From NCBI RefSeq assembly GCF_006175945.1, contig NZ_VAJL01000002.1, forward strand, positions 1 to 64,000: 64,000 nucleotides of DNA, written 5' to 3'. Numbering within the stretch: position 1 is the stretch's first letter; each line of letters starts with the position of its first letter. The notes beneath the pieces were generated by a model. The model was given only the letters and a program-made list of their open reading frames with translations. It had not been told where the DNA came from and did no database searches. Origin of the DNA: Chryseobacterium mulctrae. GTDB taxonomy: Bacteria; Bacteroidota; Bacteroidia; Flavobacteriales; Weeksellaceae. Of this stretch, positions 1-8,174 are shown piece after piece. The position numbers and the translations under genes are program-made.

Positions 1-571
1 CTGTTCTTTTCACATCTTCAGCCTTCATCGAATCACAGAGTTCCAGTGGATGATATACCTGCTGTAGTCGTCTAAAACAGCTCAGATAGTACCAACCCCA
101 ACCAATCACTTTAAAATAAGTGAAATCTGTTTGCCACATTTGATGCACAAATTCTGTCTTATCCTTAAATTCATTTGCTGCTGAAAGTAAAAATGATTCG
201 GTGCAGGGATTAAATCCCGTTGCTTCAAAATCCTGTAAACACTGGATTCTGAGATGAAAATACCTTGTTCATGGTAATTTTGTGCGCCAGTTCTCTTGAG
301 GAAAGTTCTGTATGTTCCAAAGCGATTTCTACTACCAAATCTTTTTTTCTTCCGGAATGCTATTCCATTGTCTTTTAGATGTTCTTTTGGACGTTTCCAA
401 GCCATCGTAGCCGTTTTCAAGGTATTTCTGATACCACTTATAGAAAGTACTTCTTGCAATCCCAAAGCTTTCCAAGGTTCGTTTTACACCAATTTCACTC
501 GTAGTAACTTCTTGAATAATTTCGTATTTCTCACTTGCTGATAATCTCATAAACTTTCTGTATTATGGTCA
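1..571 (-). pseudogene. IS3-family transposase OrfB, error-broken first copy
   Basis: This is the same gene as the intact 335-residue OrfB at 60923-61930. It starts inside the gene because the window starts here, and it is split into frames by missing bases. The break is probably an assembly artefact and not a real pseudogene. Use the second copy for annotation. Confidence 0.85.
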
Positions 572-951
572 ATCCAGCATGTCTAAGCTTTTTTTTACAA
601 TGTCATAGCGCAGAACCAAATCGGCAACCATTTCCTTCAGTCGGGCATTCTCTTTCTTCAAATCCGACACTTCATCACTCGTGGCTTCTCTAATGACATC
701 GCCGTTGAGTCGTTTTTTACCGGCTTCCATAAATTCTTTGTTCCAGGAATAAAACTGAGATTGGCAATATTATGCTGTCGGCATAGTTCCGCTACAGAAG
801 TTTCTGCACGAAGCCCTTCCATTACGATTAAAATTTTCTGCTCGGCTGTAAAGATCCTCCTTGTATTTTTACGGATGTCTTTTATGAATTTTTCGGAACT
901 TTTCTTTTTAGGTGTTTCCATAATTAAATGTAATTCTTTTTTTGAAAACAC
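569..951 (-). pseudogene. IS3-family transposase OrfA, error-broken first copy
   Basis: This is the counterpart of the intact 127-residue OrfA at 61927-62310. One G is missing near 762 (TTGGC here, TTGGGC in the other copy), which shifts the frame in the middle of the gene. It is most likely a sequencing indel. The right end of the IS is at about position 1000. Confidence 0.85.
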
Positions 952-1056
952 TCCTTAACTTTTATACTATATAGTGTCTACTTTTTGCTGACGATTTACA
1001 GGAAATTAAAAAACAAAATTATAACAATATAACAATTAATTAAATCATATAATATT

Positions 1057-1290
1057 ATGAAAAAGGCTACAATTATTATCATCGGAATATTTGCAACAGC
1101 AATTCTATTAAGCCTTGAATTTTATATAGGCTATGAAATGGGTTACCAACATCATAAAGATGAAGCAAACGGAAGAGCCAAAGAAATGATTCTTAACGAT
1201 GAAATTCCTAACTATTATATGGTCGTTGGAACTTTGGATTTTATCATCAATAATAAATCCGGAGAATTGGAAGAAACTTTAAAAAAATAA
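1057..1290 (+). CDS. Small membrane-anchored hypothetical protein (77 aa)
   Basis: The family was not recognised. Residues 5-25 form one hydrophobic membrane segment, followed by a short soluble tail rich in charged residues. The next gene starts 2 bp after the stop codon, so the two are probably one transcript leading toward ssb. The upstream DNA at 1017-1050 is an AT-rich TATAAC/TTAATTAAA block that also precedes the genes at 1955 and 2157. An identical copy lies at 62416-62649. It is likely a plasmid backbone accessory gene; no function is assigned. Confidence 0.6.
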   Translation: MKKATIIIIGIFATAILLSLEFYIGYEMGYQHHKDEANGRAKEMILNDEIPNYYMVVGTLDFIINNKSGELEETLKK

Positions 1291-1292
1291 TT

Positions 1293-1493
1293 ATGAAAAA
1301 GTTAATTTTCAAAATAAAATCTTTTTTTGTAATTACTTACAGCAGATCCTTTAAAGATTTTGAAAAGGAGTATTTTCAAAAAAGCACCGAACTATTTTTT
1401 ATTGACGGAGAAAGAAAATTTTCTGAAAAAGAAAAATATTATCTGGAGATAATCAACACTTGTTTTAACCCAAAAGTTTTAAAACAGAACTAA
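1293..1493 (+). CDS. Hypothetical protein (66 aa)
   Basis: This is a short basic protein that I do not recognise. It begins 2 bp after the preceding gene and ends 37 bp before ssb, which suggests an operon of two small proteins plus ssb. There is no clear membrane segment or motif. The 62652-62852 copy is identical, which supports the reading frame. Confidence 0.5.
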   Translation: MKKLIFKIKSFFVITYSRSFKDFEKEYFQKSTELFFIDGERKFSEKEKYYLEIINTCFNPKVLKQN

Positions 1494-1530
1494 TCAAAAA
1501 TCATTAATTTAATCTTTTAAAATCAATATC

Positions 1531-1875
1531 ATGAGTATTAAAAATTCAGTTCGATTAATCGGACACACAGGAAAAGAAGTTGAAGTAATTAACTTTGAAA
1601 ACGGAAGTTTAAAAGCTTCAGTAACGTTGGCAACAAATGACCATTACACCAATGCAAAAGGCGAAAAGGTCGAAGAAACACAATGGCACAATCTCGTAGC
1701 ATTCGGAAAGACTGCCGAAATCCTTCAGAAATATGTTTCCAAAGGAAAAGAAATTGGAATTGAGGGAAAACTCACTTATAGAAGCTATGACGATAAAGAC
1801 GGGGTGAAAAAATACATTACGGAAATCAGAGTAGAAGAAGTTTTATTGTTAGGTTCTAAAGACACAAATTCTTAA
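1531..1875 (+). CDS. ssb: Single-stranded DNA-binding protein
   Basis: At 114 residues this is an OB-fold SSB lacking the long acidic tail of chromosomal SSBs. The N-terminus reads MSIKNSVRLIGHTG, and the WHNLVAFGKTAEI segment and the K(G)KEIGIEGKL strand are typical of bacterial SSB. Plasmid-borne SSBs protect single strands during replication or conjugative transfer. A strong hairpin with a T-rich tail at 1885-1910 ends the unit. It is duplicated at 62890-63234 by the contig overlap. Confidence 0.93.
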   Translation: MSIKNSVRLIGHTGKEVEVINFENGSLKASVTLATNDHYTNAKGEKVEETQWHNLVAFGKTAEILQKYVSKGKEIGIEGKLTYRSYDDKDGVKKYITEIRVEEVLLLGSKDTNS

Positions 1876-1884
1876 TTCTTTTAA

Positions 1885-1910
1885 TGAAAGGCTTTTAATT
1901 AAGCCTTTCA
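1885..1910 (+). terminator. Rho-independent terminator after ssb
   Basis: TGAAAGGCTT pairs with AAGCCTTTCA across a 6-base loop, directly after the ssb stop codon, and is followed by TTTAT. The arms are perfectly complementary. Confidence 0.75.
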
Positions 1911-1954
1911 TTTATATAACATTATAACCATTAATTAAACATTATAATATTCTT

Positions 1955-2077
1955 ATGAAAAATACTATTAAACCCCATCAAGATAATTTACACCCTATAA
2001 TCGCAATAATAATACTTGTTGCCTGTATGGCTCTGGTCACAATTGTAGATAGTGGAAATCACACATTTTTAAAATAA
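1955..2077 (+). CDS. Very small membrane protein (40 aa)
   Basis: This ORF reads MKNTIKPHQDNLHPII and then a hydrophobic stretch of about 18 residues, ending in a short polar tail. It sits between the ssb terminator and the 2157 gene. It has its own AT-rich upstream block (TATAACATTATAACCATTAATT) like its neighbours, which supports real expression. It repeats intact at 63315-63437. Function unknown. Confidence 0.45.
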   Translation: MKNTIKPHQDNLHPIIAIIILVACMALVTIVDSGNHTFLK

Positions 2078-2116
2078 AATTTATAACAATATAACATTTA
2101 ATTAAAAATTAAGTGT

Positions 2117-2124
2117 TATATTTG
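2117..2124 (+). promoter_or_regulatory. Bacteroidota -7 box (TATATTTG)
   Basis: TATATTTG fits the TAnnTTTG -7 consensus of Bacteroidota sigma-ABfr promoters and lies 33 bp before the ATG at 2157. It is flanked by two of the repeated TATAAC...TTAATTAAA blocks, which may be operators. Confidence 0.45.
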
Positions 2125-2156
2125 TATTAACATTATAACCAATAATTAAATATTAT

Positions 2157-2372
2157 ATGAACGCTCCAAAATATGTAAGCTTCGAAGTTTTAAAAGTAGA
2201 AGATACAAGAAAGACAGGCTCAACAGTAGCCGTAGGAAGAATTTTAACAGGACTTTGTTATGAAAGTAGTAATACTGTTTTTTTCTCTGATGATAATGGT
2301 CAGGATTGGACTTTTTATGTTGGAGATACTTGTGAGATTTTAGAAACAAAAAAACAAACACAAATGTTTTAA
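2157..2372 (+). CDS. Hypothetical plasmid protein (71 aa)
   Basis: This is a small soluble protein with alternating beta-like segments and a conserved-looking DDNGQDWTFY stretch. I do not recognise it. The next gene starts 2 bp after its stop codon, so they are probably co-transcribed from the box at 2117. It is repeated at 63517-63732. Confidence 0.5.
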   Translation: MNAPKYVSFEVLKVEDTRKTGSTVAVGRILTGLCYESSNTVFFSDDNGQDWTFYVGDTCEILETKKQTQMF

Positions 2373-2374
2373 TT

Positions 2375-2680
2375 ATGGGATTATCAGTAAAAAATACAAA
2401 TAAGGCAATTGAAATTTTAGAATTAATTGCAGGAAAATCTTTAAAGCTTTACGCTTACGATGAAGAGACGAAATATAAAACCAATGCAATTTTGGGAGCA
2501 GATAGAAAATTTGACGGAAGTTATGAAAGCATCTGCATGAATGTAAAAAATATTCCTTCAGATATTTTAGACGAATTTGAAGTTAGAAGATATGATATAG
2601 GAAATTCCTCTTATATAAGAACTGAATGGGAAGAAAAGAACAAAGAAACCGAGAATTTAACTCAGATAGGTTGGTTTTAA
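2375..2680 (+). CDS. Hypothetical plasmid protein (101 aa)
   Basis: This is a soluble acidic protein that I do not recognise. It forms a close run with the genes at 2157 and 2703 upstream of parA (spacings of 2 and 22 bp). The position suggests a maintenance or regulatory role, but no motif shows one. The partial copy at 63735-64000 runs off the window end. Confidence 0.5.
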   Translation: MGLSVKNTNKAIEILELIAGKSLKLYAYDEETKYKTNAILGADRKFDGSYESICMNVKNIPSDILDEFEVRRYDIGNSSYIRTEWEEKNKETENLTQIGWF

Positions 2681-2702
2681 TAATTATCTAAATTCATTAG
2701 AA

Positions 2703-3026
2703 ATGGCAAGAGTTAATACAAGACCAGATATTATCTATGTCAAAGATTTGACAGAACAGGATAAAGATAATTTTGAGAAAATATTAAATAAGTTTCGAAC
2801 CACCAATAATGGCGAAGCGGTTAAAAAGCTTTTTTTCGAATTTCTGAAGAATGAAGAATTGAGAATTGAGCAATCAAAAGAAATTTTGAAACTTCAATCT
2901 GATTTGCAAAATGCTCAGAAAGAAAAAACGAAATTTTTAAGTGATACGGATAAATTGATTAACTCAATTTCTACAGTTGAAGAAAGTTTAAAAAAAGCTA
3001 AAATTGAATTAACTAAATTAAAATAA
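2703..3026 (+). CDS. DNA-binding/coiled-coil protein upstream of parA (107 aa)
   Basis: Residues 1-55 look like a small helix-rich DNA-binding fold of ribbon-helix-helix type (NNGEAVKKLFFEFLKN). Residues 60-107 form a coiled coil with regular Leu/Ile spacing. The gene lies 82 bp before parA, and the intervening DNA carries a nested inverted repeat. It may be a regulator of the partition operon or a centromere-binding factor. The assignment is by eye. Confidence 0.45.
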   Translation: MARVNTRPDIIYVKDLTEQDKDNFEKILNKFRTTNNGEAVKKLFFEFLKNEELRIEQSKEILKLQSDLQNAQKEKTKFLSDTDKLINSISTVEESLKKAKIELTKLK

Positions 3027-3032
3027 AAAATA

Positions 3033-3095
3033 ATTCGTTATTCGTTCCAGGATCTGAACGATTTCAGCTCAATCCGGAACGAATTTAACGAACTA
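3033..3095. promoter_or_regulatory. Inverted-repeat operator or centromere candidate before parA
   Basis: TTCGTTA and TTCGTTCC on the left (3033-3048) face GGAACGAA and TTAACGAA on the right (3076-3093), giving a nested inverted repeat with two half-sites per arm. The site is just upstream of the parA start at 3109. Such repeats commonly bind the partition CBP or an autorepressor. Confidence 0.5.
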
Positions 3096-3108
3096 AAATA
3101 TACAGTAC

Positions 3109-3873
3109 ATGAAAGCAAAAGTAATATCAATTTTTACGCAAAAAGGCGGTGTAACAAAAACCACAAGTACAATTAATATTTCGGGTGTAATGGCTGAAAT
3201 GGGCTTGAAAGTTTTAGTTATTGATTTTGACACGCAATGTCATTTATCGTTAGGTTATGGAGTAGATGCAGAGAATGAATATAATGTTGAAGATTTTTTA
3301 AAATCTGTTGAACCTGTTAGATATGTAAATAAAGGAAAAGGTGAAAATGTTAGTGTAATTGCAGGTAAATTAACTTTGTCAACCAAAAACTTAAATAGGA
3401 AGAGCCTAAAAAAAGCATTGAAAAAAATTGGTGATGATTTCGATTATATTTTGATTGATTGTCCACCTAAACCTATTAATGATGATTTAGGCTTTGGAGA
3501 AATTGCAGTTTATGCATCTGATTATATAATTTCTCCTGTTGATTATGACGCTTTTACTTTGGATGGTTTAACTTCATTAATTATAAAAATTAATGAATTG
3601 CAGACCAATGAAGAATTGAAGGCAAAATATTTAGGGTTTTTCTTCGCTAAAGTAGAAGAAAATACGAAAGATTTTAAAGAAGCTTACAGAGAACTTTCGG
3701 AAAGCCCAATTTCTGATATGCTTTTTAAAAGTTATGTAAGAAAGAATGCGTTTATTAGAACAAGTATAAATCTTGGTGAATCAGCAGTGTTTTTAAAGCC
3801 CTATAGCCCTGTTTCTATGGATTACAGAAAGTTAGCTGATGAATTAATACAAAAGATTAAGAGTAATGCATAA
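3109..3873 (+). CDS. parA: ParA-family partition ATPase, replicon 1
   Basis: At 254 residues this is a ParA/Soj-type ATPase. The deviant Walker A is QKGGVTKTT near residues 11-19, with the signature lysine present. The Walker A' segment VLVIDFDTQ is near residues 41-49, and the IDCPP motif is near 119-123. It pairs with the overlapping ParB-like gene at 3866 to segregate the plasmid by nucleoid-bound ATPase dynamics. There is no N-terminal HTH, so autoregulation probably depends on the small partner. Confidence 0.9.
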   Translation: MKAKVISIFTQKGGVTKTTSTINISGVMAEMGLKVLVIDFDTQCHLSLGYGVDAENEYNVEDFLKSVEPVRYVNKGKGENVSVIAGKLTLSTKNLNRKSLKKALKKIGDDFDYILIDCPPKPINDDLGFGEIAVYASDYIISPVDYDAFTLDGLTSLIIKINELQTNEELKAKYLGFFFAKVEENTKDFKEAYRELSESPISDMLFKSYVRKNAFIRTSINLGESAVFLKPYSPVSMDYRKLADELIQKIKSNA

Positions 3874-4354
3874 AAAGCCAATAATGAAAGGATTAGATAA
3901 GCTTAAAACAGCAGGAACAAACTTGCAGGTGAGTAATGATAAAATAGAAGAGAAAAAGCATGTATATTCTGATAAAAACAGTGTTGTCTTAGCCGTAACT
4001 CTTCCTGTCAGCATGATTACTTATCTGAAAGAACTCGTAATTCATAAGATTGAATCTGATTATAGCTATAGTGAAGGTTCTGCCGTAAGAGAAGGAATCA
4101 AACTATTACAAGAAGCTTCGCCCTTTGTGAAGCAACGTCCAGACGATGTACCTGTGCCGACAAAAAAAGGTAGAAAATCTACAGCAAATAAAGATATTAT
4201 AAAGAAAAACACTTCATTTCTAATTAGTGAAGCAGATCAAAATTTTATCTATAATTTTATTTATCACAAGCAAAAGGGTGGGGGAGTATTTATTAAGGAA
4301 GAATTATTTTCCTTGTTAATTGAGCATTTAGAAAATAAGTATAAACTTAAATAA
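3866..4354 (+). CDS. ParB-like centromere-binding protein, replicon 1
   Basis: The 162-residue protein overlaps the parA stop codon by 8 bp, which suggests translational coupling. An alternative ATG is at 3884. Two segments look like ribbon-helix-helix DNA-binding units: VVLAVTLPVSMITYL with a following helix, and TSFLISEADQNFIYN with a following helix. The region between them is basic. The position after parA and the RHH-like fold point to the ParB or centromere-binding role. It has no sequence similarity to canonical ParB that I can see. Confidence 0.6.
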   Translation: MHKKPIMKGLDKLKTAGTNLQVSNDKIEEKKHVYSDKNSVVLAVTLPVSMITYLKELVIHKIESDYSYSEGSAVREGIKLLQEASPFVKQRPDDVPVPTKKGRKSTANKDIIKKNTSFLISEADQNFIYNFIYHKQKGGGVFIKEELFSLLIEHLENKYKLK

Positions 4355-4360
4355 AAAGTC

Positions 4361-4621
4361 ATGGCTTTAATTAATTGTCCGGAGTGTTCCAAATCGATTT
4401 CAGATAGTGCAAATAATTGCCCTTATTGCGGTTATCCTATCAATACCACCAAAGTTTTAAAACCGAAAGGACAGGGGTGTTTTATGCAAACTCTAAATGC
4501 AGGTTGTTTGATAATCGTTGTAATTTTTGTTTTTGCTTTAGTGATAGGCGGAATTGCCACATTTTCAAAAATCAAAAAACCATCTAAGAACGCAGACAGT
4601 ACAGAATTAAAGTCAAAATAA
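4361..4621 (+). CDS. Zinc-ribbon membrane protein (86 aa)
   Basis: Residues 5-26 carry a CxxC...CxxC zinc ribbon (NCPECSK and NCPYCGYP), followed by one membrane segment near residues 45-67. It lies 6 bp after the ParB-like gene, so it is probably in the partition operon. Zinc-ribbon plus TM proteins of this build are common and of unknown function. A hairpin at 4627-4648 and another at 4652-4669 end the unit. Confidence 0.65.
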   Translation: MALINCPECSKSISDSANNCPYCGYPINTTKVLKPKGQGCFMQTLNAGCLIIVVIFVFALVIGGIATFSKIKKPSKNADSTELKSK

Positions 4622-4626
4622 AAAAA

Positions 4627-4671
4627 GAGCTCTAATAAATTAGAACTCCTCAAACAAAATAATTTGTTTTT
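4627..4671 (+). terminator. Tandem hairpins ending the par operon
   Basis: GAGCTCTAA pairs with TTAGAACTC with one mismatch. It is followed by AAACAAA/TTTGTTT and a T run. Both lie directly after the stop codon at 4621. Confidence 0.55.
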
Positions 4672-4719
4672 TCCTAACACGAATTTACAAATATTTTTCC
4701 TAACACCAAAAATATTACG

Positions 4720-4989
4720 ATGAAAAAGACAGAAAGTAAAGGTTTTTTTTGTGTAGCATATTTAACTAACGAAAAAAAAACAATATGGTACAACAAGGTT
4801 TGGAAGCCTTCAAAAATGGCAGATTACTTAGATAAAGAAAATAAGCCGTGGTTATGGATTAAGATTTATCTTCATAAAAACGATTACTTTTCTAATCCGA
4901 AGGCTAATAATTATCATTCAATTTTTGATAAAGAACATCCTGTACAGGATTTTACATTTCAACAATTTGCAAAAAATAACATAGGATGA
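4720..4989 (+). CDS. Hypothetical protein coupled to rep (89 aa)
   Basis: The protein is rich in Trp, Tyr and Lys (IWYNKVWKPSKMADYL) and I do not recognise it. Its stop codon overlaps the ATG of the rep frame as ATGA at 4986, so it is likely co-translated with rep. It could help control replication, but this rests only on position. Confidence 0.5.
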   Translation: MKKTESKGFFCVAYLTNEKKTIWYNKVWKPSKMADYLDKENKPWLWIKIYLHKNDYFSNPKANNYHSIFDKEHPVQDFTFQQFAKNNIG

Positions 4990-6198
4990 AAAAGAATTAT
5001 TTACAGAGAATCAAAGAAATAGATAGTAAAGAAATAAAACTTTCTTCTGATAAAAATATTATTTACTACGACATTAATAAGCCTAAAAATGTTGTAAAAA
5101 CTTTTGATGAAAAAAAGAGAAAATAGAGTATATAAATATTTCAAATCTAATCTATAGCGAAATTTTCAAAAATTCCGGTGAATTGATAGATGCACCCATT
5201 GAAGCAATTAGAATAATCTTTATTTTGATACATCAGGCAAAATCAGTCAATTTCAACCAACCTCGTGCGCCTTATACACCTTCACTATTTGAAGAAGAAT
5301 TTCTTTCACGAGATAATACATTTGCAAATTTTATTATTCCTACTGAATTAATATCACCATCGAGAAATGTTCAAAGAATTGAAAAAGCCTTACATCTTTT
5401 AATACAGCGTACATTAAGAACAGTGGTTCAAAAAAACTCTAAAGGTGAAGAAATTAGAAGTGTTATTCCTCTTATAGCAAATAATTCGTTCACAAGGGGT
5501 AAAGTATATTTAGAAGTAAATAGTTATTGGTTGGAAAAAATGGCAAATATTGAATTTTACAATGATGTACTTTTCAATTTGGCTTATAATATTCCCAACA
5601 CTCAACAAATATTTTTTGCTCTATGGTTGAGATCAATACCGATGTATAAAGATGCTGAATTCAAAAAAGAAACATATACAAGCTGGACACAAATTAACAT
5701 TGAAACACTAAAAAGAAATTTAGTTTAGAAGGTAGAGATAAAGATTACATAAGTGAAAAATTCTTAAAACCAATACAGGCGAAATTATATGAATTTAATG
5801 ATAGAAGTTTTGCTTTCACCTATAAAAATGGGACTTACTACATTATCGCATTAGATGTGAATCGAAATAAGATTTTAGAAAGGCTTAAACCTGAAAATGC
5901 ATATAAAGCCAAGGTAAAGTATCAAATTAATTACTTGCAAAGAAGACACAAAATTGATAAAGATAGCTTAGAACATATTGAAACTATTTATTTAAATAGT
6001 TCGGCAGATATGGAATTAATGAATGATGCATATGACAATTTAAAAAAATCTGTTAGAAAACAGGATATTAAAATGACAGATTTAACAGGATTGAAATTTT
6101 TAGCAAAATGGCAAGTAGAAATTCAAAATCAGTATGAAAATTCAGAAAAATTCAAACAATTTCCAAAAGGATATCCTAAGTTGATTACTTCAGAATAA
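4986..6198 (+). pseudogene. Plasmid replication initiator of replicon 1, two frameshifts
   Basis: Three reading frames join into one initiator of about 404 residues if a single A is restored at two places: the GAGAAAATAG run near 5120 and the AAAAGAAATTT run near 5713. The joined protein shows paired winged-helix features of iteron-binding Rep proteins (APIEAIRIIFILIHQ, GKVYLEVNSYWLEKM, and a C-terminal YLQRRHKID region). It is followed immediately by 11 iterons. Both faults are one-base deletions in A runs, the same error type as in the redundant contig end, so the true gene may be intact. If real, this plasmid would have no intact initiator. Confidence 0.75.
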
Positions 6199-6849
6199 TG
6201 CTGAATGTTTGGAGTATTTTAAAAACTATTGCTGAATGTTTGGAGTTTTTTTGCTGAATGTTTGGAGTGAATTTGCTGAATGTTTGGAGTAATTGAAGTT
6301 TTTAGGATAAAAAACATACAAAATTGCAAAGTTTGCTGAATGTTTGGAGTATAATTTTATATTTTTTAATAGTTTTCAATACAATGATGGTAAAGGGGTT
6401 ACAGCATCACAAAAAAGTGAACTTTTTTTGCAGAATGTTTGGAGTGCATATTGCCTATTTCTGCTGAATGTTTGGAGTGTTTTTGCTGAATGTTTGGAGT
6501 GTTTTTGCTGAATGTTTGGGGTGTAAATGCGTGCCAAGTCCTTTCAGTAATGGGTTACGGGCGACTCTAAAAGTATTATATAAAGGAGTATTAAAGTTTA
6601 TAATAAAAGGAGTTCGCTATGCTCACGATCTTTTTTTTGTCCTTTCGGATAATTTTTTTATAGTCGGAAAAAACAAACTATAATTTTTCTCTATCGTAAA
6701 AAGAAAAAAGTTGCGAAAAAAAGAAAAATTTTTATCGGAATTGCTGAATGTTTGGAGTATTTAATAATTCGTTATTACAATTCGGATCTGATGCAGCTTA
6801 CTATCTTTAAGATTAGTTTTATCGAACTATTTTGCTGAATGTTTGGAGT
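6199..6849 (+). repeat. Replication origin with 11 iterons
   Basis: The 17-mer TGCTGAATGTTTGGAGT starts at 6199, 6230, 6252, 6274, 6334, 6429, 6462, 6484, 6506, 6742 and 6833. The copies at 6429 (CAGAATG) and 6506 (GGGGT) each have one change. All point the same way. Spacing is 22 bp in the tight groups, about two helical turns. A-rich DNA at 6351-6428 and 6570-6740 could be the melting region. This is the expected layout for a Rep-bound iteron origin directly after the rep gene. Confidence 0.9.
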
Positions 6850-6910
6850 ATTTTTTCAAAATTACTGTTAACCGTAAAGTTGATATTATATTTCATAATA
6901 ATTTTATAAT

Positions 6911-7147
6911 ATGAAAACATTTGATAAAATTAAATCTACCTTAGACAATTTGGAAACTAATATTGAAAGAAAAAAATATCTCAAGTCTATACAGAATGAC
7001 CCAAACATTGGAAGACATGACTTAAGGAGAATTGTCTGTAATACGATGGAAGAAACCAACTTTATTGAATCTTACTATAAAGTTGAATTTGAGAATAATT
7101 TAAAAACTATTATCATAAAAATAATTGCATTTTTTGAAAAAAAATAA
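6911..7147 (+). CDS. Hypothetical protein after the origin (78 aa)
   Basis: This is a helix-rich, charged small protein that I do not recognise. Its start is preceded by AT-rich DNA with a TATAATATG context. It stands alone between the iterons and the recombinase. The frame is plausible but unsupported by homology. Confidence 0.4.
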   Translation: MKTFDKIKSTLDNLETNIERKKYLKSIQNDPNIGRHDLRRIVCNTMEETNFIESYYKVEFENNLKTIIIKIIAFFEKK

Positions 7148-7289
7148 TTTAAACCTTTCAATTTTTCTTGAATTTTCAATTATGAAATTCATAATTAATT
7201 GAAGGCATTTAGTGTCAGTGCTAAATTAAAAATAATTATATAATCAACATTATATAATTTGTTTTAGTTTAAAAAAACGGTAGTATTTT

Positions 7290-7349
7290 GAGATTTTGAA
7301 AAATGCAACTTTGAATTCTTATTTTTTCAAATAATTTTCTCAAAATCTC
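7290..7349. promoter_or_regulatory. Inverted repeat upstream of the serine recombinase
   Basis: GAGATTTTGA at 7290 and TCAAAATCTC at 7340 form perfect arms about 40 bp apart, 58 bp before the recombinase start. This is a plausible resolution site or operator for that recombinase. Confidence 0.4.
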
Positions 7350-7406
7350 GTATCATTAAACAAAGTTTCATAAATTTACATAGTATGAGTTTAATGTAAC
7401 AAAAAT

Positions 7407-8012
7407 ATGAAAATAGGATATGCTCGGGTTTCAACCAAAGATCAAAATTTGCATTTACAAATTGAAGCCTTAGAAAAAGCAGGTTGTGAGAAAATTTATC
7501 AGGAGAAAATTTCGGGTGCAACAAAGAATCGTCCCGAACTTGATAAGATGATTGACCAGTTTCGAGAAGGTGACGAACTTTATGTGTGGCGATTGGACAG
7601 ATTGGGTAGAAGTTTAAAAAACATTATTGATCTTGTCTTAAGTTTGAGTGATAAAGGAATTTTAATAAAAGGTCTTGTAGATGGTGTAGATACTTCAACT
7701 ATCAATGGACGACTATTTTTGAATCTCATGGCTTCTTTAGCTGAATATGAAAGAGAGTTAATAAGAGAAAGAACCAACGCAGGACTACAATCTGCAAGAG
7801 CAAGAGGTAGACTCGGTGGCAGACCAAAAGGTTATACTGCAGAAACAATTTCTAAACTGTTACTTCTGCGCAATATATACAAAGATGTCACGAAACGTCC
7901 CGAAGATATTTATAAGCCTTTTGGATTGACTAGGGCTACCTTTTATCGGTATGCTAAAATTCTGGACAATTATAGTGATGAAGAAATTAAAAAAATGGGT
8001 ATTAAAAGGTAA
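7407..8012 (+). CDS. Serine recombinase (resolvase/invertase family)
   Basis: At 201 residues this is a full-length small serine recombinase. MKIGYARVSTKDQNL carries the catalytic Ser near residue 9. The YVWRLDRLGRSLKN and ERELIRERTNAGL segments hold the active-site arginines. GRLGGRPKG leads into a C-terminal helix-turn-helix near residues 145-190. Next to an iteron origin its usual job would be resolving plasmid multimers. It is not linked to a transposase, unlike the other two resolvases in the window. Confidence 0.88.
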   Translation: MKIGYARVSTKDQNLHLQIEALEKAGCEKIYQEKISGATKNRPELDKMIDQFREGDELYVWRLDRLGRSLKNIIDLVLSLSDKGILIKGLVDGVDTSTINGRLFLNLMASLAEYERELIRERTNAGLQSARARGRLGGRPKGYTAETISKLLLLRNIYKDVTKRPEDIYKPFGLTRATFYRYAKILDNYSDEEIKKMGIKR

Positions 8013-8174
8013 AAGTTCGCTAATCCAAAGATAAATTTGAGCGAAACAAAACTGTATGAAACTAATAATCAATTAATCAAAATAATATTTTATATTAGTA
8101 GCATAAATGGCTTTGCGAATATCATATAGTTTGGATTGACGCAATGCGTAAATTTGGAAGTTAGCAGAAAGTTT

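Larger units (their letters stand above)
1..2640. repeat. Terminal redundancy, first copy
   Basis: This stretch reappears at 61351-64000. I found ten differences and all are bases missing here, for example CCC read as CC near 53, two bases lost near 83, and several between 340 and 770. They cluster in homopolymers, and most fall in the IS at the extreme start. This fits uncorrected long-read errors at the end of a circular contig rather than a biological duplication. The second copy is the better reference for the shared genes. Confidence 0.93.

Noticed and set aside
1..2640. Real tandem duplication of the ssb region
   Set aside because: All ten differences are losses in the first copy and sit at the contig start; an untrimmed circular overlap explains this better.
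6199..6849. Regular 17-bp repeats as a CRISPR array
   Set aside because: The spacing is irregular, the intervening DNA is of variable length, there are no cas genes, and the repeats directly follow a Rep gene. They are iterons.
8136..8174. Upstream start of the membrane protein at 8136
   Set aside because: The 13 extra residues look unrelated to a signal or membrane segment; the Met at 8175 directly precedes the first membrane helix.
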